Assembly: GCF_000758725.1 (NCBI RefSeq)
Contig: NZ_CP009428.1
Span: 4,216,001 to 4,280,000 of the forward strand
Length of the DNA: 64,000 nucleotides
Source: Paenibacillus odorifer
GTDB lineage: Bacteria > Bacillota > Bacilli > Paenibacillales > Paenibacillaceae
Direction: 5' to 3'
Made by a program: the position numbers and the translations under genes. Below are positions 8,831 to 17,239 of this stretch, piece after piece (position 1 is the first letter of the stretch; the number at the start of each line of letters is the position of its first letter). The notes beneath the pieces are model-generated. The model made no database searches. It saw only the letters and a list, made by a program, of their open reading frames with translations, and had not been told where the DNA came from.

Positions 8831-9490
8831 CTAGTAACGGCGAATTTTTCTTGCTAGCGTGTTGCCTAAAGATTGAATCCCTTGCACTAAAATAATGAGG
8901 ATAATCACGGTGGCTACTACGACAACAGTGTCAAAGCGTTGGTATCCATATACGATCGCCAAGTCTCCCACGCCGCCTCCCCCTACCGTTCCAGCCATTG
9001 CAGTTGCACCTATCAGACCAATCGTCGCTGTTGTAAGAGACAGGATTAAGGATCCAACCGCCTCTGGCAATAAAAAGTACCAAATGACTTGAAAAGGAGT
9101 GGCTCCCATCGCCTCAGCGGCTTCAAGGATTCCCGGATTCACTTCAAGCAGTGAGTTCTCTACCAACCGCCCTATATAAGGTGCGATATAGATAATCAAG
9201 GGTACGATCGCTGCGCTTGTCCCAATTGAAGTATGAACAATCAATCGTGTGAAAGGCACAATCGCAACCAGTAAAATAATAAAAGGCAATGAGCGAATGA
9301 TGTTGATAATCGGATTTAGTACGGCGTAAAGCGCTTTGTTCTCCAAAACCCCACCCGGACGAGTGATGACAAGCAATATCCCAAATGGGATCCCAATCAG
9401 GGAGCCAACAAACAAGGAGAACCCTACCATTTGAATTGTTTCTATAATCGCCTGCAGAAATTGATCACCTGTTACTGTGGTCGAAAACAT
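8831..9490 (-). CDS. metI: MetI-type ABC transporter permease
   Basis: The product is 219 residues with about five to six membrane segments and the MetI-type EAA loop (EAAEAMGATPFQVIWYFLLPEA at about residues 125-146) that contacts the ATPase. It is the usual length for MetI. GAGGAGG precedes the ATG at 9490, which lies 25 bases inside the end of metN, so the two genes are probably translationally coupled. Confidence 0.9.
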   Translation of the reverse strand: MFSTTVTGDQFLQAIIETIQMVGFSLFVGSLIGIPFGILLVITRPGGVLENKALYAVLNPIINIIRSLPFIILLVAIVPFTRLIVHTSIGTSAAIVPLIIYIAPYIGRLVENSLLEVNPGILEAAEAMGATPFQVIWYFLLPEAVGSLILSLTTATIGLIGATAMAGTVGGGGVGDLAIVYGYQRFDTVVVVATVIILIILVQGIQSLGNTLARKIRRY

Positions 9491-10508
9491 TAGATTCTAC
9501 CTCCTCTACACCGACTCCATTTCTTGTTAAGAAAGATAATGCATTGTTAATCTCTGCTGCCTCACCATCGAATTGAATGATCACTGTTCCCAGTGTTGTT
9601 TCTTGAATTTCCGTCGTATTCGCAAATAAAATATTGACCTTTATATCGCAGGAGCGAATCATTTCAAACAGGATAGGCTCGGAGGCACTTGCTCCCACAA
9701 AATTAAGCTTGTACAGCTGACTTCCGGGTTCTGTTTTGATAGATTTCCGCACGCTAGAGGTCATGCTATTTTGAATAACCGTCTTCACGAAATTTTGCGT
9801 GGTCAGATGTTTTGGACTTCCGAATACATCTAGAACACTTCCTTGCTCAATAATCCGGCCTTCTTCCATGACCGCTACCTTGTTACAAATCTCTTGAATC
9901 ACGGACATTTCATGTGTAATGATCATCACGGTAATGTTGTATTCAGCATTGATTTTTTTTAATAGCTGTAAGATAGAATGTGTGGTCTGTGGATCTAAGG
10001 CAGAGGTCGCTTCGTCACATAAAAGGATAGACGGATTCGAGGCAAGCGCTCTGGCAATCCCGACACGTTGCTTCTGACCACCTGATAACTCACTCGGGTA
10101 ACTCCCCGCTTTGTCACTTAATCCAACAAACTCTAGCAGCTCCATTACCCGTTGGCGGATTTCATTTTTATTCTTTTTTAGGAGAACTAGAGGGATCGCC
10201 ACATTATCAAATACTTTTTTAGATTCTAATAGATTAAAATGTTGAAAAATCATTCCGATATTTTTCTTAGCGGTACGCAACTCTTTATCGTTGTATGTTC
10301 CCAAATCACGTCCAGCGACCATAACTTGTCCTTTGGTGGGTCTTTCCAAATAATTGACTAAACGAATTAATGTACTTTTCCCCGCACCGCTATAGCCGAT
10401 AACCCCAAATATATCGCCTTTTTCGACCTTTAAATCAATCCCTTTAAGAGCATCAATAGTGGTCCCTTTCCGAGTGAACGATTTGTAAACATTCTTTAAT
10501 TCAATCAT
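9465..10508 (-). CDS. metN: MetN-type ABC transporter ATP-binding protein
   Basis: The product is about 347 residues. MIELKNVYKSF begins a standard MetN. Walker A is GYSGAGKST, the Q-loop IFQHFNLL, the signature LSGGQKQRVGIARAL and Walker B ILLCDEATSALD. The C-terminal 75 residues form a NIL regulatory domain, which in E. coli MetN senses internal methionine. The start is set by GAGGGG 7 bases before the ATG at 10508. It supplies energy to the MetI/MetQ importer encoded just downstream. Confidence 0.92.
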   Translation of the reverse strand: MIELKNVYKSFTRKGTTIDALKGIDLKVEKGDIFGVIGYSGAGKSTLIRLVNYLERPTKGQVMVAGRDLGTYNDKELRTAKKNIGMIFQHFNLLESKKVFDNVAIPLVLLKKNKNEIRQRVMELLEFVGLSDKAGSYPSELSGGQKQRVGIARALASNPSILLCDEATSALDPQTTHSILQLLKKINAEYNITVMIITHEMSVIQEICNKVAVMEEGRIIEQGSVLDVFGSPKHLTTQNFVKTVIQNSMTSSVRKSIKTEPGSQLYKLNFVGASASEPILFEMIRSCDIKVNILFANTTEIQETTLGTVIIQFDGEAAEINNALSFLTRNGVGVEEVESNVFDHSNR

Positions 10509-10535
10509 TTCCATTCCCCTCAATCATATATAGGA

Positions 10536-11696
10536 TTAAGCTTCCTCTTGCTGCTTCACCAGCGCTTGTTCTGCCAATAAAGCGAAGTACTTAGCAGCTG
10601 GTAATATCGCAGCTTCATCAACATCGAAACGAGGGTGATGTAAGGGATAGGCTGGACCTGATCCTATATTCACAAAAGCACCCGGTATCTGTTGTAAATA
10701 AAAAGAGAAATCTTCTCCACCCATCTGTGGAGGAATATCATGTACTTCATAGCCGAAATCTGAGGCGATCTTTTTGGTAAAGTCCGCCCATTCCCCATGA
10801 TTTATCGTTGCGGGTGGACCTGGATACCAATGTAACTCTGCCTCTGCCCCAGCTCCCGCAGCAATCCCTTCGATAAGACGAGTCATTTGTATTGGAATAT
10901 TGCGGCGAATCTCTTCATTGTAAGTTCGTACTGTACCTTCTAATTCGACTTTTTCCGGCAATACATTCCATGTGAAGCCTCCATTAATTCTGGTAACACT
11001 TAACACTACTGGTTCCGTGGTACTGTTTTGGCGACTTACGATGGTTTGTAGTGCGGTAATGATCTGAGCCGCAGTTACAATCGTATCCACACCTTTTTCA
11101 GGATAAGCAGCATGAGCGCCGACACCTTTTATTGTAATTTCAAACCGGTCAACACCGGCTGTTAAAGCTCCTGTTCTTGTTCCAAAAGCTCCTGTAGGCA
11201 AGTCAGGCGAATTATGGAGACCAAATATAGCCGCCACATCCTGGAGTCCTCCCGAGGCTAAGACACTTTCCGCCCCATGCCCTGTTTCTTCCGCGGGTTG
11301 AAACAATACTCTAACCTTTCCAGGTAATTCACTTTCACGAGCCTTTAATAATAATGCAGCACCTAAAATAGTAGCCGTGTGAAAATCGTGACCACAGGCA
11401 TGCATCTTTCCTGGGATCTCTGAGGCAAAGGACAATTCAGTTTGTTCCTCTATGGGAAGTGCATCAATATCACAACGAATGGCCACTATGGGTCCGTGAC
11501 CCTGCCCGATCTCTGCGATGAGTCCGGTTTGTAAAGGCAAGTCAAGGATGTGAATATTGGCTTGGGTCAGCCATTCCCGTAATTTTGTTGTGGTTTTAAA
11601 CTCTTCATACGCTAATTCAGGCTCACGATGCAGGTTTCTGCGAACCTCTATTAATTGATTAGCTAAAGCTTGCTCAACCTCATTTAGTGGTTTCAT
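10536..11696 (-). CDS. M20-family metal-dependent amidohydrolase (N-acyl amino acid/hippurate hydrolase type)
   Basis: The product is 386 residues and cytoplasmic. Metal-ligand motifs of M20D are all present: HACGHDFHT, FQPAEETGHG, GLHNSPDLP, MGGEDFSFY and LHHPRFD. The dimerisation domain lies at about residues 180-290. Relatives deacylate N-acetyl amino acids, including S-substituted N-acetylcysteines in Bacillus sulfur-salvage operons. First structural gene after the regulator; GGGGAG precedes the ATG. In this context it probably trims an acyl group from a substrate imported by MetNIQ (inference). Confidence 0.88.
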   Translation of the reverse strand: MKPLNEVEQALANQLIEVRRNLHREPELAYEEFKTTTKLREWLTQANIHILDLPLQTGLIAEIGQGHGPIVAIRCDIDALPIEEQTELSFASEIPGKMHACGHDFHTATILGAALLLKARESELPGKVRVLFQPAEETGHGAESVLASGGLQDVAAIFGLHNSPDLPTGAFGTRTGALTAGVDRFEITIKGVGAHAAYPEKGVDTIVTAAQIITALQTIVSRQNSTTEPVVLSVTRINGGFTWNVLPEKVELEGTVRTYNEEIRRNIPIQMTRLIEGIAAGAGAEAELHWYPGPPATINHGEWADFTKKIASDFGYEVHDIPPQMGGEDFSFYLQQIPGAFVNIGSGPAYPLHHPRFDVDEAAILPAAKYFALLAEQALVKQQEEA

Positions 11697-11717
11697 AGGT
11701 GATGTACTCCCCTTTCG

Positions 11718-12389
11718 TTATGCTTCCAGCTTTTCTTCAATCCCTTTGATGCGATCAAGCGCAGTCGATAGACTGCTTAAAATATGATCTTGCATGGCTT
11801 TTTCAGCACCATCTTCATTTTTAGCAGCGATCATTTGTAAAATAAGATCATGTTCTTCATCCGCTTGTGTGTTCCAATCCCCATGCATAGAGACGAATCG
11901 ACAATAACGAAGCGAATGATCTCTTAATTGATTCAGAACCTTCTCGAAGGTTTTTAGTTCGCTGATTTCTGATAAATAATCATGGAACTCAAATCCATAT
12001 GTAACAAAATTTTGATTATCACCAAGCTGGAACGAGTGTTTCATTTTTGTAATCATCGTCGTTAAATTCACAATATCTTTCTCTGTGGCATGCTTAGCTG
12101 CACTTCTTGCAATATAGCCTTCAAGCATGCTGCGAATAAGAAATATTTCTTCAACCTCTTTAAGGGTTACTGAAGCTACCCGCAGTCTTCCATTTGGCTG
12201 TCGAACCAGAAAATCCTCGTTCTCCAATCTCTGTATCGCCTCTCTTAGAGGTGTGCGGCTGACTCCGAGCAAGGCCGCCAAATTTTCTTCATTTACAGGT
12301 TGATTCGGTTCAAACTCGCTATCAATAATTTTTTGTTTTAATTCATAGTAGGTATTGTCCTTTGATAACCTTCGTGATCGTATCGCCAT
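11718..12389 (-). CDS. GntR-family (FadR/FCD type) transcriptional regulator
   Basis: The product is 223 residues. The N-terminal winged helix is clear (ENLAALLGVSRTPLREAIQRLE at about residues 34-55), followed by an all-helical FCD ligand domain with likely metal/ligand residues (EFHDYL, and EEHDLILQMI further on). GAGGAG lies 10 bases before the ATG at 12389; a longer frame upstream overlaps this site and is unlikely. It heads the operon, and a perfect palindrome just upstream of its start is its probable operator, implying self-regulated, ligand-induced control of the whole transporter/catabolic operon. Confidence 0.88.
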   Translation of the reverse strand: MAIRSRRLSKDNTYYELKQKIIDSEFEPNQPVNEENLAALLGVSRTPLREAIQRLENEDFLVRQPNGRLRVASVTLKEVEEIFLIRSMLEGYIARSAAKHATEKDIVNLTTMITKMKHSFQLGDNQNFVTYGFEFHDYLSEISELKTFEKVLNQLRDHSLRYCRFVSMHGDWNTQADEEHDLILQMIAAKNEDGAEKAMQDHILSSLSTALDRIKGIEEKLEA

Positions 12390-12447
12390 TTCTATACTGC
12401 TCCTCATCGATAATCTATGGGGTCCGAACCCCAATAATATATTTGTA

Positions 12448-12463
12448 TAATTGTATACAATTA
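12448..12463 (-). promoter_or_regulatory. Palindromic GntR-type operator
   Basis: TAATTGTATACAATTA is a perfect 16-base inverted repeat 59 bases upstream of the GntR start, with a further TTGTATAA half-site beside it. TTGTATACAA is a typical FCD-subfamily operator. It probably overlaps the operon promoter. Confidence 0.7.
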
Positions 12464-12590
12464 TTAGTTAAGGATTGATTAGTTAGTTACATTCCCTTCC
12501 ATACCGTTCAAGCTTTTTTATACTATATTCCAATTATTCCACCTAGTCAAGTAGGAATTAAAAATCAATCTAATCCCCTCTTTTCAACAC

Positions 12591-12621
12591 AAAAAAACCC
12601 TACAACCAACAAGGGTCGTAG
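12591..12621 (-). terminator. Terminator of the NSS symporter gene
   Basis: Read on the minus strand, CTACGACC and GGTTGTAG form an 8-bp stem with a 6-base loop, followed by seven T residues. It lies 30 bases past the symporter stop. Confidence 0.75.
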
Positions 12622-12650
12622 AGCTATTTTTGAATAAATAAATTTCAGAA

Positions 12651-14003
12651 TTAGAAGGAAATAATTCCCGAGGTATGCAGCAGCACTAGGAACACTAGGA
12701 TCGGCGCCACATAACGGAGCATAAACAGCCAGACACGGAACCAGCGCGCTTGTAGTCCAGCAGCTTCCGCTGCACCTTTCCAGAAATAACCAGCAAAGAT
12801 GGTAATCAGCAGACCTCCAAGCGGCAGCATAATGTTAGAGGTGATAAAATCCAGCCCATCAAATAGAGATTTGCCACCAATCGTTAGCTCCGGGAACATT
12901 CCCAGTGACATCGCTAAAGGAATACTAAGAAGGAAACAGATCAACGTCAAAATCCAAACCGAACGTTTCCGGCTCCAATTCCAGCGCTCCATTGTGAAGG
13001 ATACAGGCACTTCAAGCAGCGATACAGCTGAGGTTAGAGCAGCAATCGCCAGCAAGATAAAGAACAAACCGCCGAAGAGCGCACCAAAAGGCATAGCCGA
13101 GAAAGCGGCTGGCAAAGCGATAAAAATCAGCGAAGGTCCCTGATCAGGAGCAATACCAAATGAGAACGTCGTCGGAAAAATAATCAAGCCTGCGATAAAA
13201 GCATATAACAAATCTCCCGCACCGATTGCGATGGCAGCGGTACCCAGCGATTGTTTTTTATCAACATAAGATCCGTATGTCAGGAGAATCCCCATCCCGA
13301 GCGATAATGAAAAGAAGGCATGTCCCAATGCAACTAGCGCAGATTCCGCTGTCAACACTGAAAAGTCCGGTTTTAGGAAAAAGGATACCCCTGCGGATGC
13401 ACCCGGTAAGGTTACCGCGCGAATCATTAACACTACAAGGAGTACGACCATACCAGGAATTAATACTTTGTTAAATTTCTCAATCCCGCCTGATACACCA
13501 AGGATGACTACACCCGCCGTAATCAGAATGGCTATCCCCTGCCAAACGATTGGCATATATCCAGAGACAAACGAATTGAATTCGCCTGCATAATCAGTAG
13601 TGCTGAATAGTTGTCCATTAAAAGCAATCATCGAATAGTTCAGCGTCCAGCCAGCAACAATAATATAAAAGGAGAGAATTAGAAACGGCGCAAGCACCTG
13701 CAACATTCCAGCTGCAAACCAACTCTTCCCGCCTCCAGCCCGCATAAAAGAGGTCGCTGCGCTACCACGCCCGCTGCGTCCGATAGCCAGTTCTGCCAAC
13801 AGCACCGGTAACCCTATCAGCACTAAACAGACGATGAAAAGAAGGAAAAAAGCTGCCCCCCCATTTTCTCCTGTAATATAAGGAAACTTCCACATATTCC
13901 CTAGCCCAACCGAGCTGCCGATGGCGGCAAAAATAAAGCCCGCGGAAGAGAAACGTTCCTCCTTCTCCGAGAGAAGATTTTTGTTACCCTTAATTTGATT
14001 CAT
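12651..14003 (-). CDS. Sodium:neurotransmitter symporter (NSS/SNF) family transporter
   Basis: The product is 450 residues, with 11 to 12 membrane helices. The helix-1 signature FIFAAIGSSVGLGNMWKFP is the Na+/substrate-binding region typical of LeuT/TnaT/MhsT-like transporters, and ENGGAAF follows. The length agrees with bacterial NSS proteins. It probably imports an amino acid with Na+; the substrate cannot be read from sequence. It forms a single transcription unit with its own terminator and a cre-like site about 105 bases upstream. Confidence 0.9.
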   Translation of the reverse strand: MNQIKGNKNLLSEKEERFSSAGFIFAAIGSSVGLGNMWKFPYITGENGGAAFFLLFIVCLVLIGLPVLLAELAIGRSGRGSAATSFMRAGGGKSWFAAGMLQVLAPFLILSFYIIVAGWTLNYSMIAFNGQLFSTTDYAGEFNSFVSGYMPIVWQGIAILITAGVVILGVSGGIEKFNKVLIPGMVVLLVVLMIRAVTLPGASAGVSFFLKPDFSVLTAESALVALGHAFFSLSLGMGILLTYGSYVDKKQSLGTAAIAIGAGDLLYAFIAGLIIFPTTFSFGIAPDQGPSLIFIALPAAFSAMPFGALFGGLFFILLAIAALTSAVSLLEVPVSFTMERWNWSRKRSVWILTLICFLLSIPLAMSLGMFPELTIGGKSLFDGLDFITSNIMLPLGGLLITIFAGYFWKGAAEAAGLQARWFRVWLFMLRYVAPILVFLVLLHTSGIISF

Positions 14004-14107
14004 TATAACGCCCCGTTTTCTTTTTTAGACCTCATTATAGCTTAAGTAACAAAGCACGTCATATGGAAATTTTCTGACTATTCTTATAACTACTCAAATT
14101 CTCTGTT

Positions 14108-14121
14108 TGTAAACGCTTATA
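14108..14121. promoter_or_regulatory. cre-like site (possible CcpA operator)
   Basis: TGTAAACGCTTATA fits the cre consensus TGWAARCGYTWNCW at 13 of 14 positions. It lies in the upstream region of the NSS symporter gene. Nothing else notable was seen in 14004-14250. Confidence 0.45.
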
Positions 14122-14252
14122 TTGTTTATTCAGTCACTGAATCTTACGAAGAATTATACTACTAACTCCCCTTTCTCATTATATCCACTAATGTCGTGCC
14201 TCATTGCTTCAATGAAACGAATTGTCTATATCCTGACGATATCTTTTAACAA

Positions 14253-14279
14253 AAAAGGCTCCCACTAAGGGAGCCTTTT
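14253..14279. terminator. Bidirectional hairpin terminator
   Basis: AAAAGGCTCCC and GGGAGCCTTTT form a perfect 11-bp stem with a 5-base loop. It lies just beyond the FusB-like gene stop. Confidence 0.85.
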
Positions 14280-14286
14280 CTAAACA

Positions 14287-14934
14287 TTATTTGCGGACAG
14301 AGAGAATGAACCTCTCAAGCTTAGCTGTATCGGTTATGCTCCGATTACATTCCTGATTATCCAAACATACGTATTGACCCACAGCAGAAATATTATCCGG
14401 CGAAACGTTCACATTCTTGGTCTTAACATAAAAGAATGCAAGCTCTTGATGCCGATTGCAGAACATGCAGTACCCTTTTTTGTGCGTTGGTGTAATTCTA
14501 CCCTCTATACCAATGAACTGTCCTTCGTACGGATAGATAATGAATAATTTATTACTGGCAATATCTATCCAACTCAAATACGTTATGTTGCGATAGTCGA
14601 TGAGTTGTAGATCAGGTACTTTCAGTTTCTTATTCTTAGGGAATAGCTTCTGAATCTGCTTCAGCGTAATCGTCGGATATGACTCTAGGTATGGTTCTAA
14701 TTCACTAAGATATCTCTGGAAATCTTCTGCAGTTTCGAAGGTCGATATTTGTTCCAGCATCTGCTTGTGATTCTCCATAAGAGAAGGAAATGCCTCAATA
14801 ATGTTCGTAGCAGCACTATATCTTACAGTCTCCAAGACTCTGCGATCCGCAACGGTTCGCAGGGTATGCAGAACAAATTTCGTTTGTTTCTTAATTAAGT
14901 TATATTGATGGTTTCTAATAAATGGTGTACACAT
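14287..14934 (-). CDS. FusB/FusC-family elongation factor G-binding protein
   Basis: The product is 215 residues, close to FusB/FusC length. The N-terminal half is helical; the C-terminal half matches the treble-clef zinc domain of FusB: YLSWIDIASNKLFIIYPY, KKGYCMFCNRHQE, then YVCLDNQECN giving a four-cysteine C-x2-C ... C-x5-C zinc site. FusB proteins bind EF-G and free it from fusidic-acid-stalled ribosomes; chromosomal homologues in Bacilli may have a housekeeping or ribosome-rescue role. The ATG at 14934 has AAGGGG about 9 bases upstream. A leader peptide and alternative hairpins lie upstream and probably control its expression. Confidence 0.88.
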   Translation of the reverse strand: MCTPFIRNHQYNLIKKQTKFVLHTLRTVADRRVLETVRYSAATNIIEAFPSLMENHKQMLEQISTFETAEDFQRYLSELEPYLESYPTITLKQIQKLFPKNKKLKVPDLQLIDYRNITYLSWIDIASNKLFIIYPYEGQFIGIEGRITPTHKKGYCMFCNRHQELAFFYVKTKNVNVSPDNISAVGQYVCLDNQECNRSITDTAKLERFILSVRK

Positions 14935-14970
14935 CGCTTTTCAGCCCCTTATTTATATTAAAAGTTCATA

Positions 14971-15073
14971 AGGTGCAAAGCCCATTTATAGAAACGATAA
15001 AATTAAGTTGGGCGATATATCCATCCATCGCACCTCACGCAAAGTATCGCCCTATATTAGGCTTTGCGTGAGG
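14971..15073 (-). promoter_or_regulatory. Alternative RNA hairpins of the FusB-like leader (putative attenuator)
   Basis: Three competing pairings are visible. Stem 1 is 15062-15073 with 15033-15044, a perfect 12-bp stem formed by CTTTGCGTGAGG. Stem 2 is 15045-15052 with 15010-15017 (GGGCGATA/TATCGCCC). A later pairing joins GGCTTTGC at 15060-15067 with its complement at 14975-14982. The first arm of stem 1 is the 3' end of a leader reading frame, so a ribosome stalled there would switch the fold. This is the layout of translational or transcriptional attenuators of antibiotic-resistance genes. Confidence 0.6.
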
Positions 15074-15107
15074 AACTTCTAGCTAATGGGCATTTCAACA
15101 TTAGCAC
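15057..15107 (-). CDS. Putative 16-residue leader peptide of the FusB-like gene
   Basis: GGAGG is followed after 7 bases by GTG, then a short frame encoding VLMLKCPLARSSSRKA and TAA; an in-frame ATG two codons later is an alternative start. The last codons (Ser-Ser-Arg-Lys-Ala) lie in the first arm of the 12-bp stem. It is probably a cis-acting sensor whose translation controls the downstream EF-G-binding protein rather than a functional product. Confidence 0.55.
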   Translation of the reverse strand: MLMLKCPLARSSSRKA

Positions 15108-15138
15108 TGTACCACCTCCGAGCATATTTCATGCCAAA

Positions 15139-15167
15139 AGTATAGCACCGTATTTTAGAAGGCGCAA
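15139..15167 (-). promoter_or_regulatory. Sigma-A type promoter for the FusB leader
   Basis: TTGCGC at 15162-15167 and TATACT at 15139-15144 on the minus strand are separated by exactly 17 bases and lie about 20 bases before the leader Shine-Dalgarno. Confidence 0.55.
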
Positions 15168-15203
15168 TTCATCTCGGGTGTCTATTTTTCATGCCATACC
15201 TAC

Positions 15204-15249
15204 AAAAAAAGGGAGCTACATGGACTAGTCCAGTAACTCCCTCTTTTTT
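15204..15249 (-). terminator. Terminator of the permease genes
   Basis: GGGAG...CTCCC arms with a TGGACTAGTCCA core are flanked by A and T runs. It lies directly after the stop of the permease gene at 15252. Confidence 0.85.
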
Positions 15250-15251
15250 GA

Positions 15252-16124
15252 CTATTCTTTTACAGCGCCGACTACGATCCCTGTCACAAAATAACGTTGC
15301 AGGAATGGATAAACCAACAATATCGGTAGCGCACTTATGAAAATCTGTGAAGCCCGTATAGTCCGTTGAGACAAGTTAGCTACGGCTGACGGATCAAGCT
15401 TAGACATATCTGCCTGAACGATAATGGTCTGCATAAACGTCGCCAGCGGCAGCTTATCCGAATCTCTGATATAGATTATTCCGTCAAAATAAGAGTTCCA
15501 ATGACCCACCATCATGAATAGAGAAACCGTTGCAATGACTGGTAAGGAGACTGGTAAATATATTTTCAAAAAGGTCTTAAAATGTCCTGCCCCATCAATA
15601 AAGGCTGCTTCCTCAAGGTCCTTAGGTACACCACGGAAGAAGTTCAGCAGCAAAATGATGTTAAATACGGCTACCAATCCAGGTAGGATAAGTGCCATCA
15701 AAGAATTCATCAGCCCGAGCTTTAGAATCAGGATATATCCCGGAATCAGACCCCCACTGAACAGCATGGTTACGACAAAATACCAAAGATAGATATTACG
15801 CGCCCGGAAAACTCTAGTTTCCTTAGAAAGAGCATAGGCTGCAACCGTATTTACTACCAGTGCAAGTGCTGTTCCTAGTATTGTCCGCTCTACCGACACC
15901 CACAGGGATGTAAGAAAATTAGTGTTGTTAAAAGTTTTTGCATAGGCCTCCAAAGTGAAGCCAATTGGCCAAAAGGTGACCAATCCAGCATTGGCTGGGG
16001 CGGACGCACTAAGAGATACCATGAGTAAGTGATACAATGGCAGCAAGCAGAGCACCGAAAGGATAGTTAGGAGCACATTGTTGAATATGCTAAATATTCG
16101 ATATGGAAGGGTTTTATGGTACAT
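15252..16124 (-). CDS. Carbohydrate ABC transporter permease (LplC/YtcP type)
   Basis: The product is 290 residues with six predicted membrane helices. The EAA loop is DLEEAAFIDGAGHFKTFLKI followed by YLPVSLPVIAT at about residues 180-210. It ends with TGIVVGAVKE, the usual C-terminus of the YtcP group. With the preceding permease it forms the membrane channel of a CUT1-type sugar importer; the binding lipoprotein is encoded at 20772 across a divergent two-component pair. No ATPase gene is present, as is common for this group, which shares an MsmX-like ATPase. AAAGGATG precedes the ATG. Confidence 0.9.
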   Translation of the reverse strand: MYHKTLPYRIFSIFNNVLLTILSVLCLLPLYHLLMVSLSASAPANAGLVTFWPIGFTLEAYAKTFNNTNFLTSLWVSVERTILGTALALVVNTVAAYALSKETRVFRARNIYLWYFVVTMLFSGGLIPGYILILKLGLMNSLMALILPGLVAVFNIILLLNFFRGVPKDLEEAAFIDGAGHFKTFLKIYLPVSLPVIATVSLFMMVGHWNSYFDGIIYIRDSDKLPLATFMQTIIVQADMSKLDPSAVANLSQRTIRASQIFISALPILLVYPFLQRYFVTGIVVGAVKE

Positions 16125-16139
16125 TTGTTGTCATCCTTT

Positions 16140-17096
16140 CTAGAAAATTCTGTACCCTGCAAATCTATAGGCAAGTCGGTATGAAATAACGATTAGAATT
16201 AAACTAATTGCCGATTTAAAAAGATTAACTGCGGTCGCAAAGCTGAATTGTCCGCTCAGAAGACCTTCTCTGTACACAAAGGTATCAATGATATCCCCTT
16301 GTTGATAGATCAAAGGACTATATAGGTTAAATACCTGGTCAAAGTTGGCGTTTAATACATTGCCCAGTGCCAAGGTCGCAATTACAATAGCAATTGGAAT
16401 AAGTGCTGGTATGGTAATATACATCGTTTGCTTCCAGCGACCTGCCCCATCCACTTCAGCAGCTTCATAAAGTGATGGATTAATGCCGGATAGCGCAGCT
16501 AGGAAAATGATCGTGTTGAAACCAAATTCTTTCCAAACATCACTGGCTATGATGGTAAATCGGAACCAGTTGCCGTCCCCTAGAAAAAAGATCGGTTTTA
16601 TGCCGAAAACGGACGAAATAAACTGATTGACGATCCCTGTTTGTGCTAGGATATCGATCAGAATTCCTGAAAGGGTAACCCAAGACAAGAAATGCGGTAG
16701 ATAGACGAGTGTTTGAATAGATCTTTTAAGACCCATATTCCTTACCTCATTGAGCAACAAGGCGAATATAAAAGGAATAATCAGGTTCAAAACAATTTTG
16801 GAGCAAGCAAAAAACAGTGTATTCCAAGTAATTTGCAGGAAATAATCGTTCTCCCACATGTACCTGAAATGCTTAAGTCCGACCCATTCGGAATCAAAAA
16901 ATCCTAATGCAGGCTTATAATCCTGAAATGCCATGAGTATTCCTGACATGGGGATATAAGAAAAAATAAAAACCATAATTGCCGCCGGTAATACCATGAA
17001 GTGGAGCACCCATGGTTGTTTATAGCCTTTTTTTCTTTTTCTTTTTATACTTGGTTTATTTTCCAGGCCTACCTGCTGTATTGAATTAGCCTCCAT
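16140..17096 (-). CDS. Sugar ABC transporter permease (LplB/YteP type)
   Basis: The product is 318 residues with six membrane helices. It has a basic N-terminus (KRKRKKGYKQPW) and the family segments MVLPAAIMVFIFSYIPM and MAFQDYKPALGFFDSEWVG. The EAA loop is LYEAAEVDGAGRWKQ. It precedes the second permease by 15 bases. AGGAGAG lies before the ATG. Divergent from the YesM-like kinase at 17240, so both directions probably share a regulatory gap of about 140 bases. Confidence 0.92.
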   Translation of the reverse strand: MEANSIQQVGLENKPSIKRKRKKGYKQPWVLHFMVLPAAIMVFIFSYIPMSGILMAFQDYKPALGFFDSEWVGLKHFRYMWENDYFLQITWNTLFFACSKIVLNLIIPFIFALLLNEVRNMGLKRSIQTLVYLPHFLSWVTLSGILIDILAQTGIVNQFISSVFGIKPIFFLGDGNWFRFTIIASDVWKEFGFNTIIFLAALSGINPSLYEAAEVDGAGRWKQTMYITIPALIPIAIVIATLALGNVLNANFDQVFNLYSPLIYQQGDIIDTFVYREGLLSGQFSFATAVNLFKSAISLILIVISYRLAYRFAGYRIF

Positions 17097-17239
17097 AGCT
17101 CTCTCCTGTTCCCAAAAAAATATTTTGTGTGTGATGGGGATCTCTGCTATAAATAGTATCAGGCGTTTCTCAGGTTTGACTATATAACATTGTTAGGCTT
17201 GATATGGTTTTATTAGGACATCATCTGGAGGGTACATTT

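Noticed and set aside
12390..12650. Possible SAM (S-box) or T-box riboswitch before the metNIQ-like operon
   Set aside because: No characteristic S-box stems or T-box sequence (TGGNACCGCG-like) could be seen; a GntR operator explains control better.
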